From CAVZLD01 sp963776055 (GTDB lineage Bacteria; Planctomycetota; Planctomycetia; Pirellulales; Pirellulaceae), in the NCBI GenBank assembly GCA_963776055.1, contig CAVZLD010000003.1, positions 248,001-312,000 of the forward strand: a DNA stretch of 64,000 bases, given 5' to 3'. Under the pieces are notes generated by a model, which was not told the DNA's origin, ran no database searches, and saw only the letters and a program-made list of their open reading frames with translations. Made by a program: the position numbers and the translations under genes. Shown here piece by piece: positions 49,938 to 59,488 of this stretch. Position 1 is the stretch's first letter. Each line of letters starts with the position of its first letter.

Positions 49938-51780
49938 CAAGAATCACAACGTTCCCGACTGGGAGACAAGTCTGGTGGGGCCGTTCGACCGTTGGGCAGA
50001 CGGTCTTGGATTCGATTACTTCTATGGCTTTGTCGGGGGCGATACGGACCAGTTTCACCCAGCGCTCGTGGAGAATAAGAAGCGGATCGAACCGCCGGAG
50101 ACGAACGAAGGCGGGGCGCCCTATCACTTCACGACGGACATCGCTGACCGGGCCATTCGCATGATTCGTGCATCGAAGGCGGTCGCTCCACAAAGACCCT
50201 TCTTGGTGTATTTTGCAACGGGGGCGACTCACGCTCCACACCAAGTGCCGAAGGAGTGGATCGCGAAGTTTGAAGGCCAATTCGACGATGGTTGGGATGC
50301 CTACCGCGCGAAGACCCTGAGGCGGCAGATCGAACTTGGCGTCGTGCCCGAGGGAACGAAGCTCACCAAGCGGCCTGACTCGCTGCCCGCGTGGGACTCA
50401 CTGCCGCAGAACGAGAAGAACATTTACGCCCGGATGATGGAGGTCTTTGCCGCATTCACGGCCCACACCGACTTTGAGGCGGGTCGTATCATCGACGCGA
50501 TCGATGACTTGGGCGAACTTGACAATACTCTTGTTTTGTACATGGCTGGCGACAACGGCTCCAGCGCCGAGGGGGGCCTCAACGGTCTACTGAATGAGAT
50601 GACGTTCTTCAATGCCATTGAAGAGCCGTTGGCCAGCAAGCTCGCCGCACTCGATACGTTGGGCACGGACAAGCATTACAACCACTTCCCGGCGGGTTGG
50701 GCGCACGCGATGGACACGCCGTTTCAGTGGACCAAACAAATCGCCAGCCACTTTGGCGGTACCCGGAACGGATTGGCTGTTTCATGGCCCAAGCGAATCC
50801 AAGCCCGTGGCGAGATGCGGCATCAATTCCACCACGTGATTGACATTGCGCCTACGATTCTGGAGGCAGTGGGAGTGGAGATGCCGGCAACCTTCAATGG
50901 CGTTGCGCAGAAGCCGATGGAGGGTGTCAGCATGATGTACACCTTCGATAGCCCGAATGCGCCCGACCGCCGGACCACGCAGTATTTCGAGATGCTTGGA
51001 AACCAGGGCATCTATCATCACGGATGGATGGCAAGTGCGATTCGTGGCGTACCTTGGCTCAGCGAAAACCCGCCTGCCGATCTGCTCAACATGCCGTGGG
51101 AGCTGTATCACGTCGAGGAAGACTTCAGTCAGGCGAAGGATCTCGCCCAGGAGAACCCAGATAAGCTACAAGAGCTCGTCAAACTGTTCTTCGCCGAGGC
51201 GGCCAAGTACAACGTGCTTCCGCTTGACGACCGCAAGACCGCGAGGCTCAACGTCAAGAACCGCCCCAGCCTGACGCAGGGCCGCAAGACGTTCACCTAT
51301 CCGAATTTGCTGCGACTCCCCGAAGGCGCCGCGCCAGACCTGAAACACAAGAGCCACACGATCATCGCGAAAGTCACGATTCCCGAAGACGGGGCCGAAG
51401 GGATGCTCCTCACGCAGGGAGGCCGATTCGCTGGATATGGTCTCTACGTCAAGGATGGCCGCCTCGCATACCACTACAACCTGGCGGGAGTCGAGCGGTA
51501 CACCGTGGAGTCGAAGGAACGCGTTCCGACGGGTGAGGTCGCTCTGAAGGCCGTCTATGTTACCGACGCCGATGAGCCTTTCGCCGGGGCCGAGGTTACT
51601 CTCTATGCCAACGATCAGCAGGTCGGAACGGGCCGTATTGAAAAGAGCATCCCCAACCGCGTTACGCTCGACGAAACTTTCGACATCGGTTTCGACACCG
51701 GCACACCCGTCGTGGAAGGATATGCGATGCCATTTCGTTTCACTGGCAAGCTGAGTAGCGTAACGATCCAACTTGACTGA
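49921..51780 (+). pseudogene. arylsulfatase remnant lacking the active-site N-terminus
   Basis: About 619 codons similar to family-S1 arylsulfatases from GKNHNVPDW-type sequence onward (AKNHNVPDWETSLVGPFDRW, YFYGFVGGDTDQFHPAL, VYFATGATHAPHQVPKEWI, VLYMAGDNGSSAEGG, HHVIDIAPTILEAVGVE). In intact enzymes the catalytic C-x-P-x-R, whose Cys becomes formylglycine, lies upstream of this. It is absent; the reading frame upstream is unrelated. So this cannot hydrolyse sulfate esters. The start of homology coincides with the 19-bp repeat at 49919. Ends at TGA 51780. Confidence 0.85.
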
Positions 51781-51794
51781 GGATGCAAGAAGCA

Positions 51795-52370
51795 TTAAAG
51801 AATGATCTCCGACGGCACATCCAACAAGTTCGTCGCGATTCGCAATATGCCGTCGCTGCCCGCTCCGGTGGACCCCCCTTTGTATTTGCCCCGTTTGCGT
51901 GGGGTGTCGTCTTGATCGTGATCAGCCGAATCGGATGGTCGGGCCTGCGCGTCCGGCCTACTCGTTGTGCCGAGTTCGACAATCGCGTCCTGGAAAATGC
52001 CGGCGGCTAGGGCTTCATCCGAGAGTGGGCGGTCTTCGACGACGTTGTAGTTGCTGTTGTCACGCAAACGGCAGACGTAGCTGCTGCCCTTGGCCACAAT
52101 CGCGTTAAACAACGTGAACTTGGCATAGCCACGGTCTTTGACGTAGCAGCGGCCCGCTTCGAGTGTTCGCTCCAGCACCGCGCGTTCGTCGACATCGCCT
52201 CCGCCGTCGCGTGTCACGTCGATCCGTGTCGGGACGTACTTCTCCACTTCAAATTGTGCGTGCAAACGCCATTTGACCAGCCCACTTCCCTTCTCGTAGT
52301 AGGGAGCCTCCCCGTTATTGCGGAAAACCAGCGAGGTTGGGATATCGACTGCCCGTCCGAGTATGCCCAT
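51795..52370 (-). pseudogene. IS4-family transposase remnant
   Basis: Internal portion of an IS4-type DDE transposase: KWRLHAQFEVEKYVPTRID, ERTLEAGRCYVKDRGYAKFTLFNAIVAKGSSYVCRLRDNSNY, GSDGILRIATNLLDVPSEI. The DRGY Asp is a catalytic residue. N-terminal and C-terminal parts are missing and a short stretch (51896-51960) continues in another frame (RPDHPIRLITIKTTPH), so there is a compensating double frameshift. Its end abuts the sulfatase stop. Confidence 0.75.
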
Positions 52371-52506
52371 CAGGGAACGGCCTGGCGTGGCTCCCTGGGC
52401 GGAGTGAAGGACCGACGCTCATCGTCGTTCCGCGGCGTGCCTGGGGCAAGCGAACGGGATGACGGTCAACAGAAACCCGTCAATTGCACGTTACGTCCCG
52501 CGACCC

Positions 52507-52821
52507 TCACACTCTCGGCCTCTGCAATCCGTACAGCACGCCCCGCAGCGACTCAATCTCGACGCGGACAACGTGCGGGTCTTTTGAGACTTCGGCCAGG
52601 ATATCCAGGTATCGCGATAACACGCGCAGGGCCGAACGGCTGAGCACCAGCCGGTCTGGTGCGACTAACTCAAACTGCCAGACTGCGTCGCTATCGGGCA
52701 ATTCAACAGGTGCGTATTTCATCGCAGCGACAAGCACGATGTCGTCATACGCCAGGCTGCGCAGAAGTTGACGGAGGTCGCCGGGTCGGCGGAGGTCGCC
52801 CTGGAGGAAGTATTGGTCCAT
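52507..52821 (-). CDS. hypothetical protein
   Basis: 104 residues from ATG 52821, no family recognised. Composition is like a real protein (LLRSLAYDDIVLVAAMKYAPVELPDSDAVWQFELVAPDRLVL), mixed alpha/beta, no membrane segment. It may be a fragment of an element-borne gene. Confidence 0.4.
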   Translation of the reverse strand: MDQYFLQGDLRRPGDLRQLLRSLAYDDIVLVAAMKYAPVELPDSDAVWQFELVAPDRLVLSRSALRVLSRYLDILAEVSKDPHVVRVEIESLRGVLYGLQRPRV

Positions 52822-53092
52822 AACTTCACCAAGCTGCGCTGCGCGGCTGCCTGTTACTGCTCCCAGTACTCGACAACCTCCCTGCAGTCTCGTTCGCAGC
52901 GGCCAAATGGTACTTTTGGGGGCGTTAGCTTACCACGTAAGCGACGGAGAATCAGCGACGGTCAGCGGACGGCGATTTGGGTCGCCCTGGCCGCGTAGAA
53001 GCTGGCGGATTCTCGGCGTACGGGTTCGCAGTTGGTCAGCAGGATATGGCTGAGCGGCCAATCGAACAAAACTCTATTAGCAGGTCCGAGGG

Positions 53093-53420
53093 ATGACGCG
53101 CATCGAGTATTTCTACTATAGGCGGGTCGAAGTCGAATGGCAGGAAGACACCTGCCGCAAGTGTCTGTTGCCGATTGCATGTCGGCCAGATGATCACGCA
53201 CGCAGACGGCAAGCCATATTGCTGCGTGAGTTGTGCACTCGACGCGATTCAGCGCGAGCGTGCAGACCCAATGCAGTGCCGCGGCAAGAAGGCCGTTTCG
53301 GCTGTGCGGGTACTTAATGGGCACTCTCGGCTGATTCTGATCGCATCGAAAAAGCCGCAAGTGCTTATGCGGCTTAAGGTAGCGGAGGAGGGACTCGAAC
53401 CCCCGACACGCGGATTATGA
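53093..53420 (+). pseudogene. small zinc-finger protein remnant (frameshifted, possible)
   Basis: One frame has TCRKCLLPI from 53150; a +1 frame from about 53178 continues HVGQMITHADGKPYCCVSCALDAIQR. Joined, they make a C-x2-C ... C-C-x2-C treble-clef like finger. The second frame runs into the tRNA, so the 3' end is unclear. Weak call. Confidence 0.3.
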
Positions 53421-53453
53421 TTCCGCTGCTCTAACCAACTGAGCTACTCCGCC
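53380..53453 (-). tRNA. tRNA-Met (anticodon CAT)
   Basis: Read on the minus strand: acceptor GGCGGAG / CTCCGCT, D-arm GTAGCTCAGTTGGTTAGAGC, anticodon stem GCGGA-ATCATAA-TCCGC with CAT at positions 34-36, variable loop GTGTC, T-arm with GGTTCGAGTCC. Discriminator A; CCA is not encoded. CAT could also serve Ile2 after lysidine modification; the identity bases resemble elongator Met. Confidence 0.92.
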
Positions 53454-53534
53454 TCATTCATATTTCCCGGTTGGTTTCCTCATTGACCTCGTCAAAAGGG
53501 TGGCACGACAACCGCCGCGACAACCGAGGGCAAG

Positions 53535-54264
53535 ATGACGAAACATCCAGAACCCTTCCCGTCATTTCCATTGACCGCCCACCGTAACGGACAGTGGTGC
53601 AAGAAGATACGAGGGAAGGTTCACTATTTTGGCTCAGTCAAGAATGGTTGGCAAGCGGCCCTTGAGAAGTACGAGCAAGAAAAAGTCTCCCTTTACGCTG
53701 GACGCAAACCCGAGCGAGAACCCACCCAACTGCGGGATATCCTCAACGCATTCCACAAACGCAAGGAGGAGCAACGGGACCGAGGCGATTTGGCCGCCAG
53801 AACGTTTGACGAGTACAAGTTCGTGATGGACGCCATCGCGGACACCTTTGGCAACGCAAGGCCGGTGGACTCCATCGGGTCGGGAGACCTACCGCCGTTG
53901 TCCGTTGTGGCCCGAAACCGAGGCAGCCCTCAGAGAGGTCATCAGAGAGCGGACAACCGGGCTGGTGTTCGTCACGAAGTACGGAAACCCCTGGTACTCG
54001 GAAATGGGAAGGGCTCGCCCTATCTCCGCCGAGTTCCGCAAGGTGGCCCGGTCCGTCAACGTAGACGGGTCATTCTCTTGGTTGCGTAAGACCTTCCGGA
54101 CCGCCGCCGCAAGGGCCAAGTCTCCCGAGGTGGTGGAGTATGTGATGGGCCACGCTTCGGAGCGGATGACGGACCACTACCGTCAAACGGTGTGGGATGA
54201 CCTCCTCCACGAGGTGACGGATTGCGTCCGGGATTGGCGCAATACGGGCCGTCCGTCCGCTTAG
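53535..54264 (+). pseudogene. tyrosine integrase remnant with internal deletion
   Basis: The N-terminal part from ATG 53535 (GQWCKKIRGKVHYFGSVKNGWQAALEKYEQE, then a core-binding region) is recognisable to about 53880. It then switches frame and position to the C-terminal catalytic region (CPLWPETEAALREV..., WLRKTFRTAAARAKSPEVVEYVMGHASERMTDHYRQTV), which keeps the nucleophile Tyr but the intervening catalytic Arg and much of the domain are lost. So the element can no longer integrate by itself. It starts 82 nt from the 5' end of tRNA-Met and is transcribed away from it. Confidence 0.8.
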
Positions 54265-54815
54265 CACGCGGGGCCGTCTGTTCGGGCTGTTTCGGTGTTT
54301 TGATTGACGAGACGGCAATTTGGGGCGAAATTGCCGAAAGCTTTGCCGGCATTAGAGTTGCGGCGAGTGGTTGCCGGCAAAGGAATGATTAATGATGCGC
54401 GGCCCAACCGTGCAATTCCGACGGATCGGTGCCTCGCCGAGGCAGGATTCGCCCGAGGAAGACCACAGCGGTGTCGGAACCACGCAGGCAAACGCAGGTG
54501 CTGATTCGTGTGGAACGTTGTCATCGCCAAGGACGATGCACAAGTGTGTTCGGTGGGGCCACCGATGCAGATCTCTGATTGGCGACACAACTTCTGCGAT
54601 TGCGTCCCAGAACCGTGCTGTCGGCGCAGGACCTTTCCCTGCCGCTTGCACCCGCGCCACCACGGCGCGGGACCCTATGTCGAACGGCTCGTGGGTGCCT
54701 CGCCGATCCGCCGATGCGACGAGCGGTAGTGTCAACCAAGTTTGCCCCCATCGTCTTTCACCACCCTCGCTGTGGTTCCTCCGAGGAAAGTGGAAAATCA
54801 CTTCGCTTCCGAGTG
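54265..54815. other. no recognisable gene
   Basis: Between the integrase remnant and the blaI promoter. Open frames on both strands are overlapping and show no family features; likely decayed element DNA. Confidence 0.4.
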
Positions 54816-54870
54816 TTGACATAGCGAACGTATTCGCTGAGCATCTCGCTGCTTGGCGAATACATTCGCT
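54816..54870 (+). promoter_or_regulatory. promoter box and two palindromic operators of the blaI gene
   Basis: TTGACA at 54816-54821 fits a -35 box. Two similar 16-bp palindromes follow: AGCGAACGTATTCGCT at 54823-54838 and GGCGAATACATTCGCT at 54855-54870, with centres 32 bp (about three turns) apart. That is the arrangement of BlaI/MecI-family operators, which are bound by repressor dimers. Consensus half-site AGCGAAyr. The start of blaI lies 32 nt beyond the second operator. Confidence 0.7.
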
Positions 54871-54902
54871 ATTTTTCGCCGGATGCAAAGGGGAGTCCCG
54901 CC

Positions 54903-55292
54903 ATGCCCCGAAAGCCTTCTTCGCAGCCCACGGAAGTTGAGTTGCAGATCCTCCGCATACTCTGGAACGAATCGCCCGTCACGGCACGACGGATCCACAA
55001 TCGACTTGCGGAGCTACGGGACACGAACTACTCGACGACAGTCAAGATGCTATCTGTCATGCTCGACAAGGAGCTGGTCCGGCGCGACGACAGCGTCCGC
55101 CCTCAGGTGTTCCGGCCCGCCGCCTCGCAGAAACGTACTCAGCAGGGGATGCTGAGAGACTTGGTCAACAAGGTCTACGACGGTTCTGTGGGCAGCCTCG
55201 TGCTTCAGGCGCTCGCTTCGCAGAAAGCCTCCCCGGAACAGCTGGCCGAGATCCGCCGAATGCTGGACGACCTGGGAGAACAGGGAAAATGA
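54903..55292 (+). CDS. blaI: BlaI/MecI/CopY-family transcriptional repressor
   Basis: 129 residues with the winged helix of the family: TEVELQILRILWNESPVTARRIHNRLAELRDTNYSTTVKMLSVMLDKELVRRDD, then the dimerisation helices (SQKRTQQGMLRDLVNKVYDGSVGSLVLQALASQKASPEQLAEIRRMLDDLGEQ). The family is normally inactivated by cleavage by the BlaR1/M56 sensor-protease encoded downstream, usually in response to cell-wall stress or metals. The next gene overlaps its stop by 4 nt. Confidence 0.9.
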   Translation: MPRKPSSQPTEVELQILRILWNESPVTARRIHNRLAELRDTNYSTTVKMLSVMLDKELVRRDDSVRPQVFRPAASQKRTQQGMLRDLVNKVYDGSVGSLVLQALASQKASPEQLAEIRRMLDDLGEQGK

Positions 55293-56404
55293 ACACGATC
55301 GCCGCGTTTCTGCAAGCCGATTGGGCCGAACGGGCAGGTTGGACGTTGTTGCATTCGCTGTGGCAACTCACGGCGGTCGCGGCCGTATATGCGATTGTCG
55401 CGTTCGTGCTACGAAATCGTGCGGCGGACGCTCGATATGTCCTTGGCTGCGTTGCCATTATCGCCATGGTCGGGCTGCCCGTGGGCACCTATGCATGGCT
55501 GCCACACGTTGCGCCATGGGGAATTGAGGAGGCCTTCCATGCGCCGGCCGCGGTTACGTTGCGGACGGAATCGCCGGGGGCGCTGCCGCCCGACGCCGCC
55601 GACGCACAGAAAACGATGAGGAAAGGGGGCGGCCCGTTGCCCCCCGCAAAAGACGCGAGGATGCGTGACGTGCTCGACGCAGTCTTCGGTACGCCTTTTG
55701 GCGAAGTTGCTAACCCGCTTGTCTCGCGCTATCCGAAGATGTTCCGCGCGATTCACAAGAGCTTCGCCGAGCGGGCGGGCCGATTCCAGCACGTGCTCAC
55801 GTATCGAGCCGTTGAAACACCACGAGGCGAATACCTCGAAGCCCGGTGCAAGTGGGAAAAAGCCGTGATGCTCGTGCGGCTCACGTTCGACGAGCAGGAG
55901 CAAGTGACCGGGTTCTGGCTCGCGCGCGACCGCGACGGACCGACACCGAAAGGCTTTCGCCGAGGCGGATACGTGATTGGTGCACCCATGCTAAGGCTGG
56001 CCGGCTACTCCCGTTTGAAACACACGAGTTTCAATTCGCTTTCACTGCACGTGAGATTGACTGCACCCGGAGGCAAACCGCTTCAGAAACCGCCCGATCG
56101 GATCTCCGTTTGGAAGCAAACAACCGACCCTCGCGCACGTTCGTCGAGCAAGGGCCGGCTGGTAACCTTATTCGACGGCACGCGATGGCAATGGGTCGCG
56201 GTTACAACGCACGCCGGCAACGGCGAATGGACATTCAAAAACCTGTCGCCCGGCAACTACCGGATCGGTGTCGGACACGGCGCGCAGTTCGATTGTGTTT
56301 GCGATATTTTTCGAGTGGTAAATTCACACGAGCCGACCACGTTCGTTGGGGAGTATGTCAAGACGGAAAGCGTGAACTACGATGTCGCGCTGAAGATTGA
56401 CTGA
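55289..56404 (+). CDS. BlaR1/M56-like membrane protein without the peptidase domain; tail is a beta-sandwich region
   Basis: ATG 55289 overlaps blaI (ATGA). The first 75 residues match the start of BlaR1/M56 proteins (AGWTLLHSLWQLTAVAAVYAIVAFVLRN, two helices). The HExxH protease and the remaining helices of BlaR1 are absent. Instead, residues about 105-220 look like a DUF3887-type domain (FGEVANPLVSRYPKMFRAIHKSFAERAGRFQ), then carboxypeptidase-regulatory-like beta sandwiches (WTFKNLSPGNYRIGVGHG). The stop at 56404 is one base before a frame that continues the same style of sequence, so it may be a frameshift (see 56397). Confidence 0.65.
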   Translation: MNTIAAFLQADWAERAGWTLLHSLWQLTAVAAVYAIVAFVLRNRAADARYVLGCVAIIAMVGLPVGTYAWLPHVAPWGIEEAFHAPAAVTLRTESPGALPPDAADAQKTMRKGGGPLPPAKDARMRDVLDAVFGTPFGEVANPLVSRYPKMFRAIHKSFAERAGRFQHVLTYRAVETPRGEYLEARCKWEKAVMLVRLTFDEQEQVTGFWLARDRDGPTPKGFRRGGYVIGAPMLRLAGYSRLKHTSFNSLSLHVRLTAPGGKPLQKPPDRISVWKQTTDPRARSSSKGRLVTLFDGTRWQWVAVTTHAGNGEWTFKNLSPGNYRIGVGHGAQFDCVCDIFRVVNSHEPTTFVGEYVKTESVNYDVALKID

Positions 56405-57497
56405 CTCCAAGACGGGCCGGCCAGCCGAGCGATTTGAGCCGCATGTCCGATACTACGACAGTCAATTGGTGCCGATATGGCGTTCGACGCAGTATTACAA
56501 CATGGACAAGATCGATGGAGGCTGGAAATTCGATTGTTCGTTGCCCACCGGCCGAGTGAAGATGGTCGTCTTTGGCATCTGGTGTCATCTGCCGAACGGG
56601 GATCGGGCCGTCCTGCCTCGCTACATCCAGGATTTCGAAGTTCCACGACCCGAGTCGGAAAAAACTGAACCGCGGCAGCTCGATCTCGATCTGATGACAC
56701 CCGAAATGACCGCGTCCGAGGCAGCCGAGCTTTGGCCCTGGGAGGTGTTCGGCACCGTCAAGGACCGAGCCGGTCGTCCATTGCAGGGTGTGCGGGTCCA
56801 CGCACATTGCGGAGTCGGATCGGCCGAGGTCGCTGATACGTACAGCGCAGCCGATGGCTCGTATCGCCTGCGTCTCGCCTCTGCGCCATACTACCCGTCA
56901 CCTCGCATTCAAGGCGCGACCGTGGCGAAGGCCTGGATCCAGGCCACAGCGCCAGGCATGGCGGAAGTCACGCTCAGTCGGCAGGGGGATATCGGACTCA
57001 TTGAACACGGCGATAAACCGGAGCCAGGTTCGTTTCGCCACCACCACCTGCGGTCCGGCTACTTCGTGAAGCGAAACGAGCCGTTTGGACCAATCGATTT
57101 CGTTTTGGCGTCCGAAGTGGAGCTTGAAGTCGAGTTGCTCGATTCGGACCGCGAGCCGATCGACAAACGACGCGTATCGTTCCGAGTGGATGCGGCGGAC
57201 GATAGTGTCGGCACAAACAAGAGCGTCGACGGCGTCTACCGTATTCGCCCTGTTCCGGCGGGACAGATCGGCAGGATCTCTGTGGCGAGTATCGGTGGGT
57301 CGCCATCCTACAACCGGCCGGCGCGAATGAAGTTTGCCGAAGGCGGCAGATACCGAATCGTCGTCGAGGCAGTTGCCCTGAAAACGAAGGGCCGCCGGTT
57401 CGATCTCACGATCTGCTCGGCTACCGATACCGATGGCAAGGATGTGTTGGAACAGATCTTGGTGGACAAAACCGGAACGGAACGAGTCGCACCGTAA
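56397..57497 (+). CDS. carboxypeptidase-regulatory-like beta-domain protein, probably the continuation of the preceding gene
   Basis: 366 codons. The only start near is TTG 56397, overlapping the previous stop by 8 nt without a ribosome site. The sequence KTGRPAERFEPHVRYYDS continues the preceding beta-domain series if one T in ATTGACTGACTCC is removed. It contains a regulatory domain copy (VFGTVKDRAGRPLQGVRVHAHCGV, YSAADGSYRLRL) and more beta repeats. Thus likely one protein of about 735 residues encoded 55289-57497. Confidence 0.55.
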   Translation: MTDSKTGRPAERFEPHVRYYDSQLVPIWRSTQYYNMDKIDGGWKFDCSLPTGRVKMVVFGIWCHLPNGDRAVLPRYIQDFEVPRPESEKTEPRQLDLDLMTPEMTASEAAELWPWEVFGTVKDRAGRPLQGVRVHAHCGVGSAEVADTYSAADGSYRLRLASAPYYPSPRIQGATVAKAWIQATAPGMAEVTLSRQGDIGLIEHGDKPEPGSFRHHHLRSGYFVKRNEPFGPIDFVLASEVELEVELLDSDREPIDKRRVSFRVDAADDSVGTNKSVDGVYRIRPVPAGQIGRISVASIGGSPSYNRPARMKFAEGGRYRIVVEAVALKTKGRRFDLTICSATDTDGKDVLEQILVDKTGTERVAP

Positions 57498-57727
57498 GGA
57501 GCGAGTGACAGGCAATCTTGGCAGTTTTTTCGCTATCAGGAAGCTCAGTGGTCACATCGACCGACGCAGGTTCCCAGAAAGGAATGGACAGCATGAGACA
57601 CGCCAGAAATCAACCGAGTAAGGCACGGCCCTACCGCCAACGGCAGCCATGGTAAACATAATGGCAGAATCGGGCGGATTTGCGACCACGCAATCGGTTT
57701 AATATTGCAGAACGAGAAGGAGTCACG

Positions 57728-57907
57728 ATGCCGCTGATCACATGTCCCGATTGCGAAAAAAGGATGTCGACGCAGGCATACTTCTGCCCAAACTGTGGCC
57801 GATTAGCAAAATTCGGCTATTTCGCGCTCACTACGCTCGGAATCGTAGGTGGGCTCATTGCGATGGCGGCCGTCAAGTATACCTTCATTGACTTATTCGC
57901 CGGATAG
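57728..57907 (+). CDS. small zinc-ribbon membrane protein
   Basis: ATG 57728 with GAAGGAG 5 nt upstream. 59 residues: zinc ribbon CPDCEKRMSTQAYFCPNCG followed by a helix (GYFALTTLGIVGGLIAMAAV). Confidence 0.65.
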   Translation: MPLITCPDCEKRMSTQAYFCPNCGRLAKFGYFALTTLGIVGGLIAMAAVKYTFIDLFAG

Positions 57908-58163
57908 CGTCGTTCTAGGTCAAGACATGGACTGCGATACACAACGGATAGCCGACGTGAGGCGCTGCAAATAGTAGACCCCAATTCGGGACCAAGAGTT
58001 CGCTAGAATGGCGGGAGGTGCGAAAGAACGATCGGGGCCAGGTAGATCGGACACGCCGAGATCCAAACCTGGGATCTGAGGAGATACTCTACGTAGATAG
58101 TTGTCGTCTAGAACCGTTTGATCAGTGGCGCTAGTCTGACTTCAGCTTTCAGAGGCTCCATTC

Positions 58164-58436
58164 ATGGCCAGCCCGGAAACCAGCCGATTGCAACTCCGTC
58201 GCCTAGTACGTTTCAGTCTTCGATCGTTGCTGATTCTGATGGCACTGGCCGCCGCGTACGCTGCAGGCTGGACCTCACATCGAGAATGGAATCGTCGAAA
58301 TCAAGCAGTCAATGGCCCCGTCCAAATCGAGATTCTTGAGGGCACCGACGTCTTCGTGCCTCACGGTCGGAAGGAAGACGTCGAAAAGGTAACGGCGCTC
58401 ATCAACGAGATGGAGAATCCAGGGCATGGCGTGTAG
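58164..58436 (+). CDS. small membrane-anchored protein
   Basis: 90 residues: RFSLRSLLILMALAAAYAAG anchor near the N-terminus, then WTSHREWNRR and a short soluble domain. The RFSLRxLLxLM start is a common planctomycete anchor. Confidence 0.6.
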   Translation: MASPETSRLQLRRLVRFSLRSLLILMALAAAYAAGWTSHREWNRRNQAVNGPVQIEILEGTDVFVPHGRKEDVEKVTALINEMENPGHGV

Positions 58437-58576
58437 ATTATTGTCGCTTTCCTATCAAGTGCAGCGCTCTTGTTTGGGTTGGCGTTGGGTTTCCACTCAA
58501 ACCGACAGATTGAGCGGTTAGCGGCTATAATGAGTTGCTGAACCTACCAACTCCTGTACGAGGGCTTCGTTTTCCG

Positions 58577-58798
58577 ATGGACATCCAACAGGCGTTAGCC
58601 GATCTTGCCGCCCTACCGGTCGATGACCGACTGCGAATTGTCCAATTGCTCTGGGACACGATTCCGCCTGAGACGGAGGTAGTTCTCTCGGCCGTTCAGC
58701 GGCGCGAATTGGAACACCGCATCACGGCCCACGACGCCGATCCGAGTTCTGCCATAAGCCGGCAGGAACTTGAACGCCGATTGAAGGAACGGGATTGA
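58577..58798 (+). CDS. antitoxin of an addiction module (TIGR02574/PF09720 type)
   Basis: ATG 58577 gives 73 residues: DIQQALADLAALPVDDRLRIVQLLWDTI, the family signature, then LEHRITAHDADPSSAISRQELERRLKERD. Its stop overlaps the toxin start (TGATG). The family binds and blocks its ParE/RelE toxin and represses the operon. Confidence 0.85.
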   Translation: MDIQQALADLAALPVDDRLRIVQLLWDTIPPETEVVLSAVQRRELEHRITAHDADPSSAISRQELERRLKERD

Positions 58799-59091
58799 TG
58801 CAGGTCGTCCGATTTCGTCCGGAGGTTGCGGATGATCTGCGTGATGCGACGGCTTGGTATGAGGCAAAACGATCGGGGTTGGGGGACGAATTCCTTCGTG
58901 AGTGCTGGTCAGCCGTCGAGCGATTAGCGAAGCAACCGTTTGCGTATGCGATTACCGAAGTGGGATTACGAGCCTGCCGACTGGCACGCTTTCCCTATGT
59001 CATTCATTCCCGATGTAGCGAGGACGAAGTACTGGTGGTCGCGGTCATGTTTGGTGGACGCGATACACCTGCATGGATCGATCGGAGTTAG
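58798..59091 (+). CDS. RelE/ParE-type toxin
   Basis: 97 residues. Typical of the ParE/RelE fold: VRFRPEVADDLRDATAWYEAKRSGLGDEFLRE, RLARFPYVIHSRCSEDEVLVVAVMFGGRDTPAWIDR. RelE-type toxins cleave mRNA at the ribosome or poison gyrase; which one this is cannot be said. Confidence 0.85.
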   Translation: MQVVRFRPEVADDLRDATAWYEAKRSGLGDEFLRECWSAVERLAKQPFAYAITEVGLRACRLARFPYVIHSRCSEDEVLVVAVMFGGRDTPAWIDRS

Positions 59092-59220
59092 GTCGGTTTG
59101 ACTGTTGGTGCACCGGCTATGGTGTCCATTTGGCTCGGTGGCACGATATCCAACAAGATCAATCGCCTTCAGCGCAGATAGCAATCCGCGAAAACTCTAA
59201 TTCGGTTATGAGGAAACACA

Positions 59221-59472
59221 ATGGAACGACATAAGTATCTTGGCAAAATAGGAATCATATCTTTTGTTTTCGGCACCATTCAATTGATGCTATTAGTTGG
59301 TTATCCAATGATTGGCTATCTACTCTTTGAGGCAACAGGTGGATCATATCGTCCGGAAAGCTATCGGGGTACGACTCCAATCGGGGCACATGTGCTAGTT
59401 GTCGCATTGTTTGCCATATCGATTGGCGCATTCGTCTACATCAGAAGAAGTGAAACTGGTCAACTCTCATAA
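59221..59472 (+). CDS. small AT-rich two-helix membrane protein
   Basis: 83 residues with two helices (IGIISFVFGTIQLMLLVGYPMIGYLLF and HVLVVALFAISIGAFVYI) and a short loop. The gene is far more AT-rich than its neighbours, suggesting recent acquisition. Confidence 0.6.
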   Translation: MERHKYLGKIGIISFVFGTIQLMLLVGYPMIGYLLFEATGGSYRPESYRGTTPIGAHVLVVALFAISIGAFVYIRRSETGQLS

Positions 59473-59488
59473 CAAGCGGCTGAAGAAA

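Noticed and set aside
54352..54940. Overlapping long frames on both strands
   Set aside because: Mutually exclusive, no homology signs, unlike flanking genes; left as non-coding.
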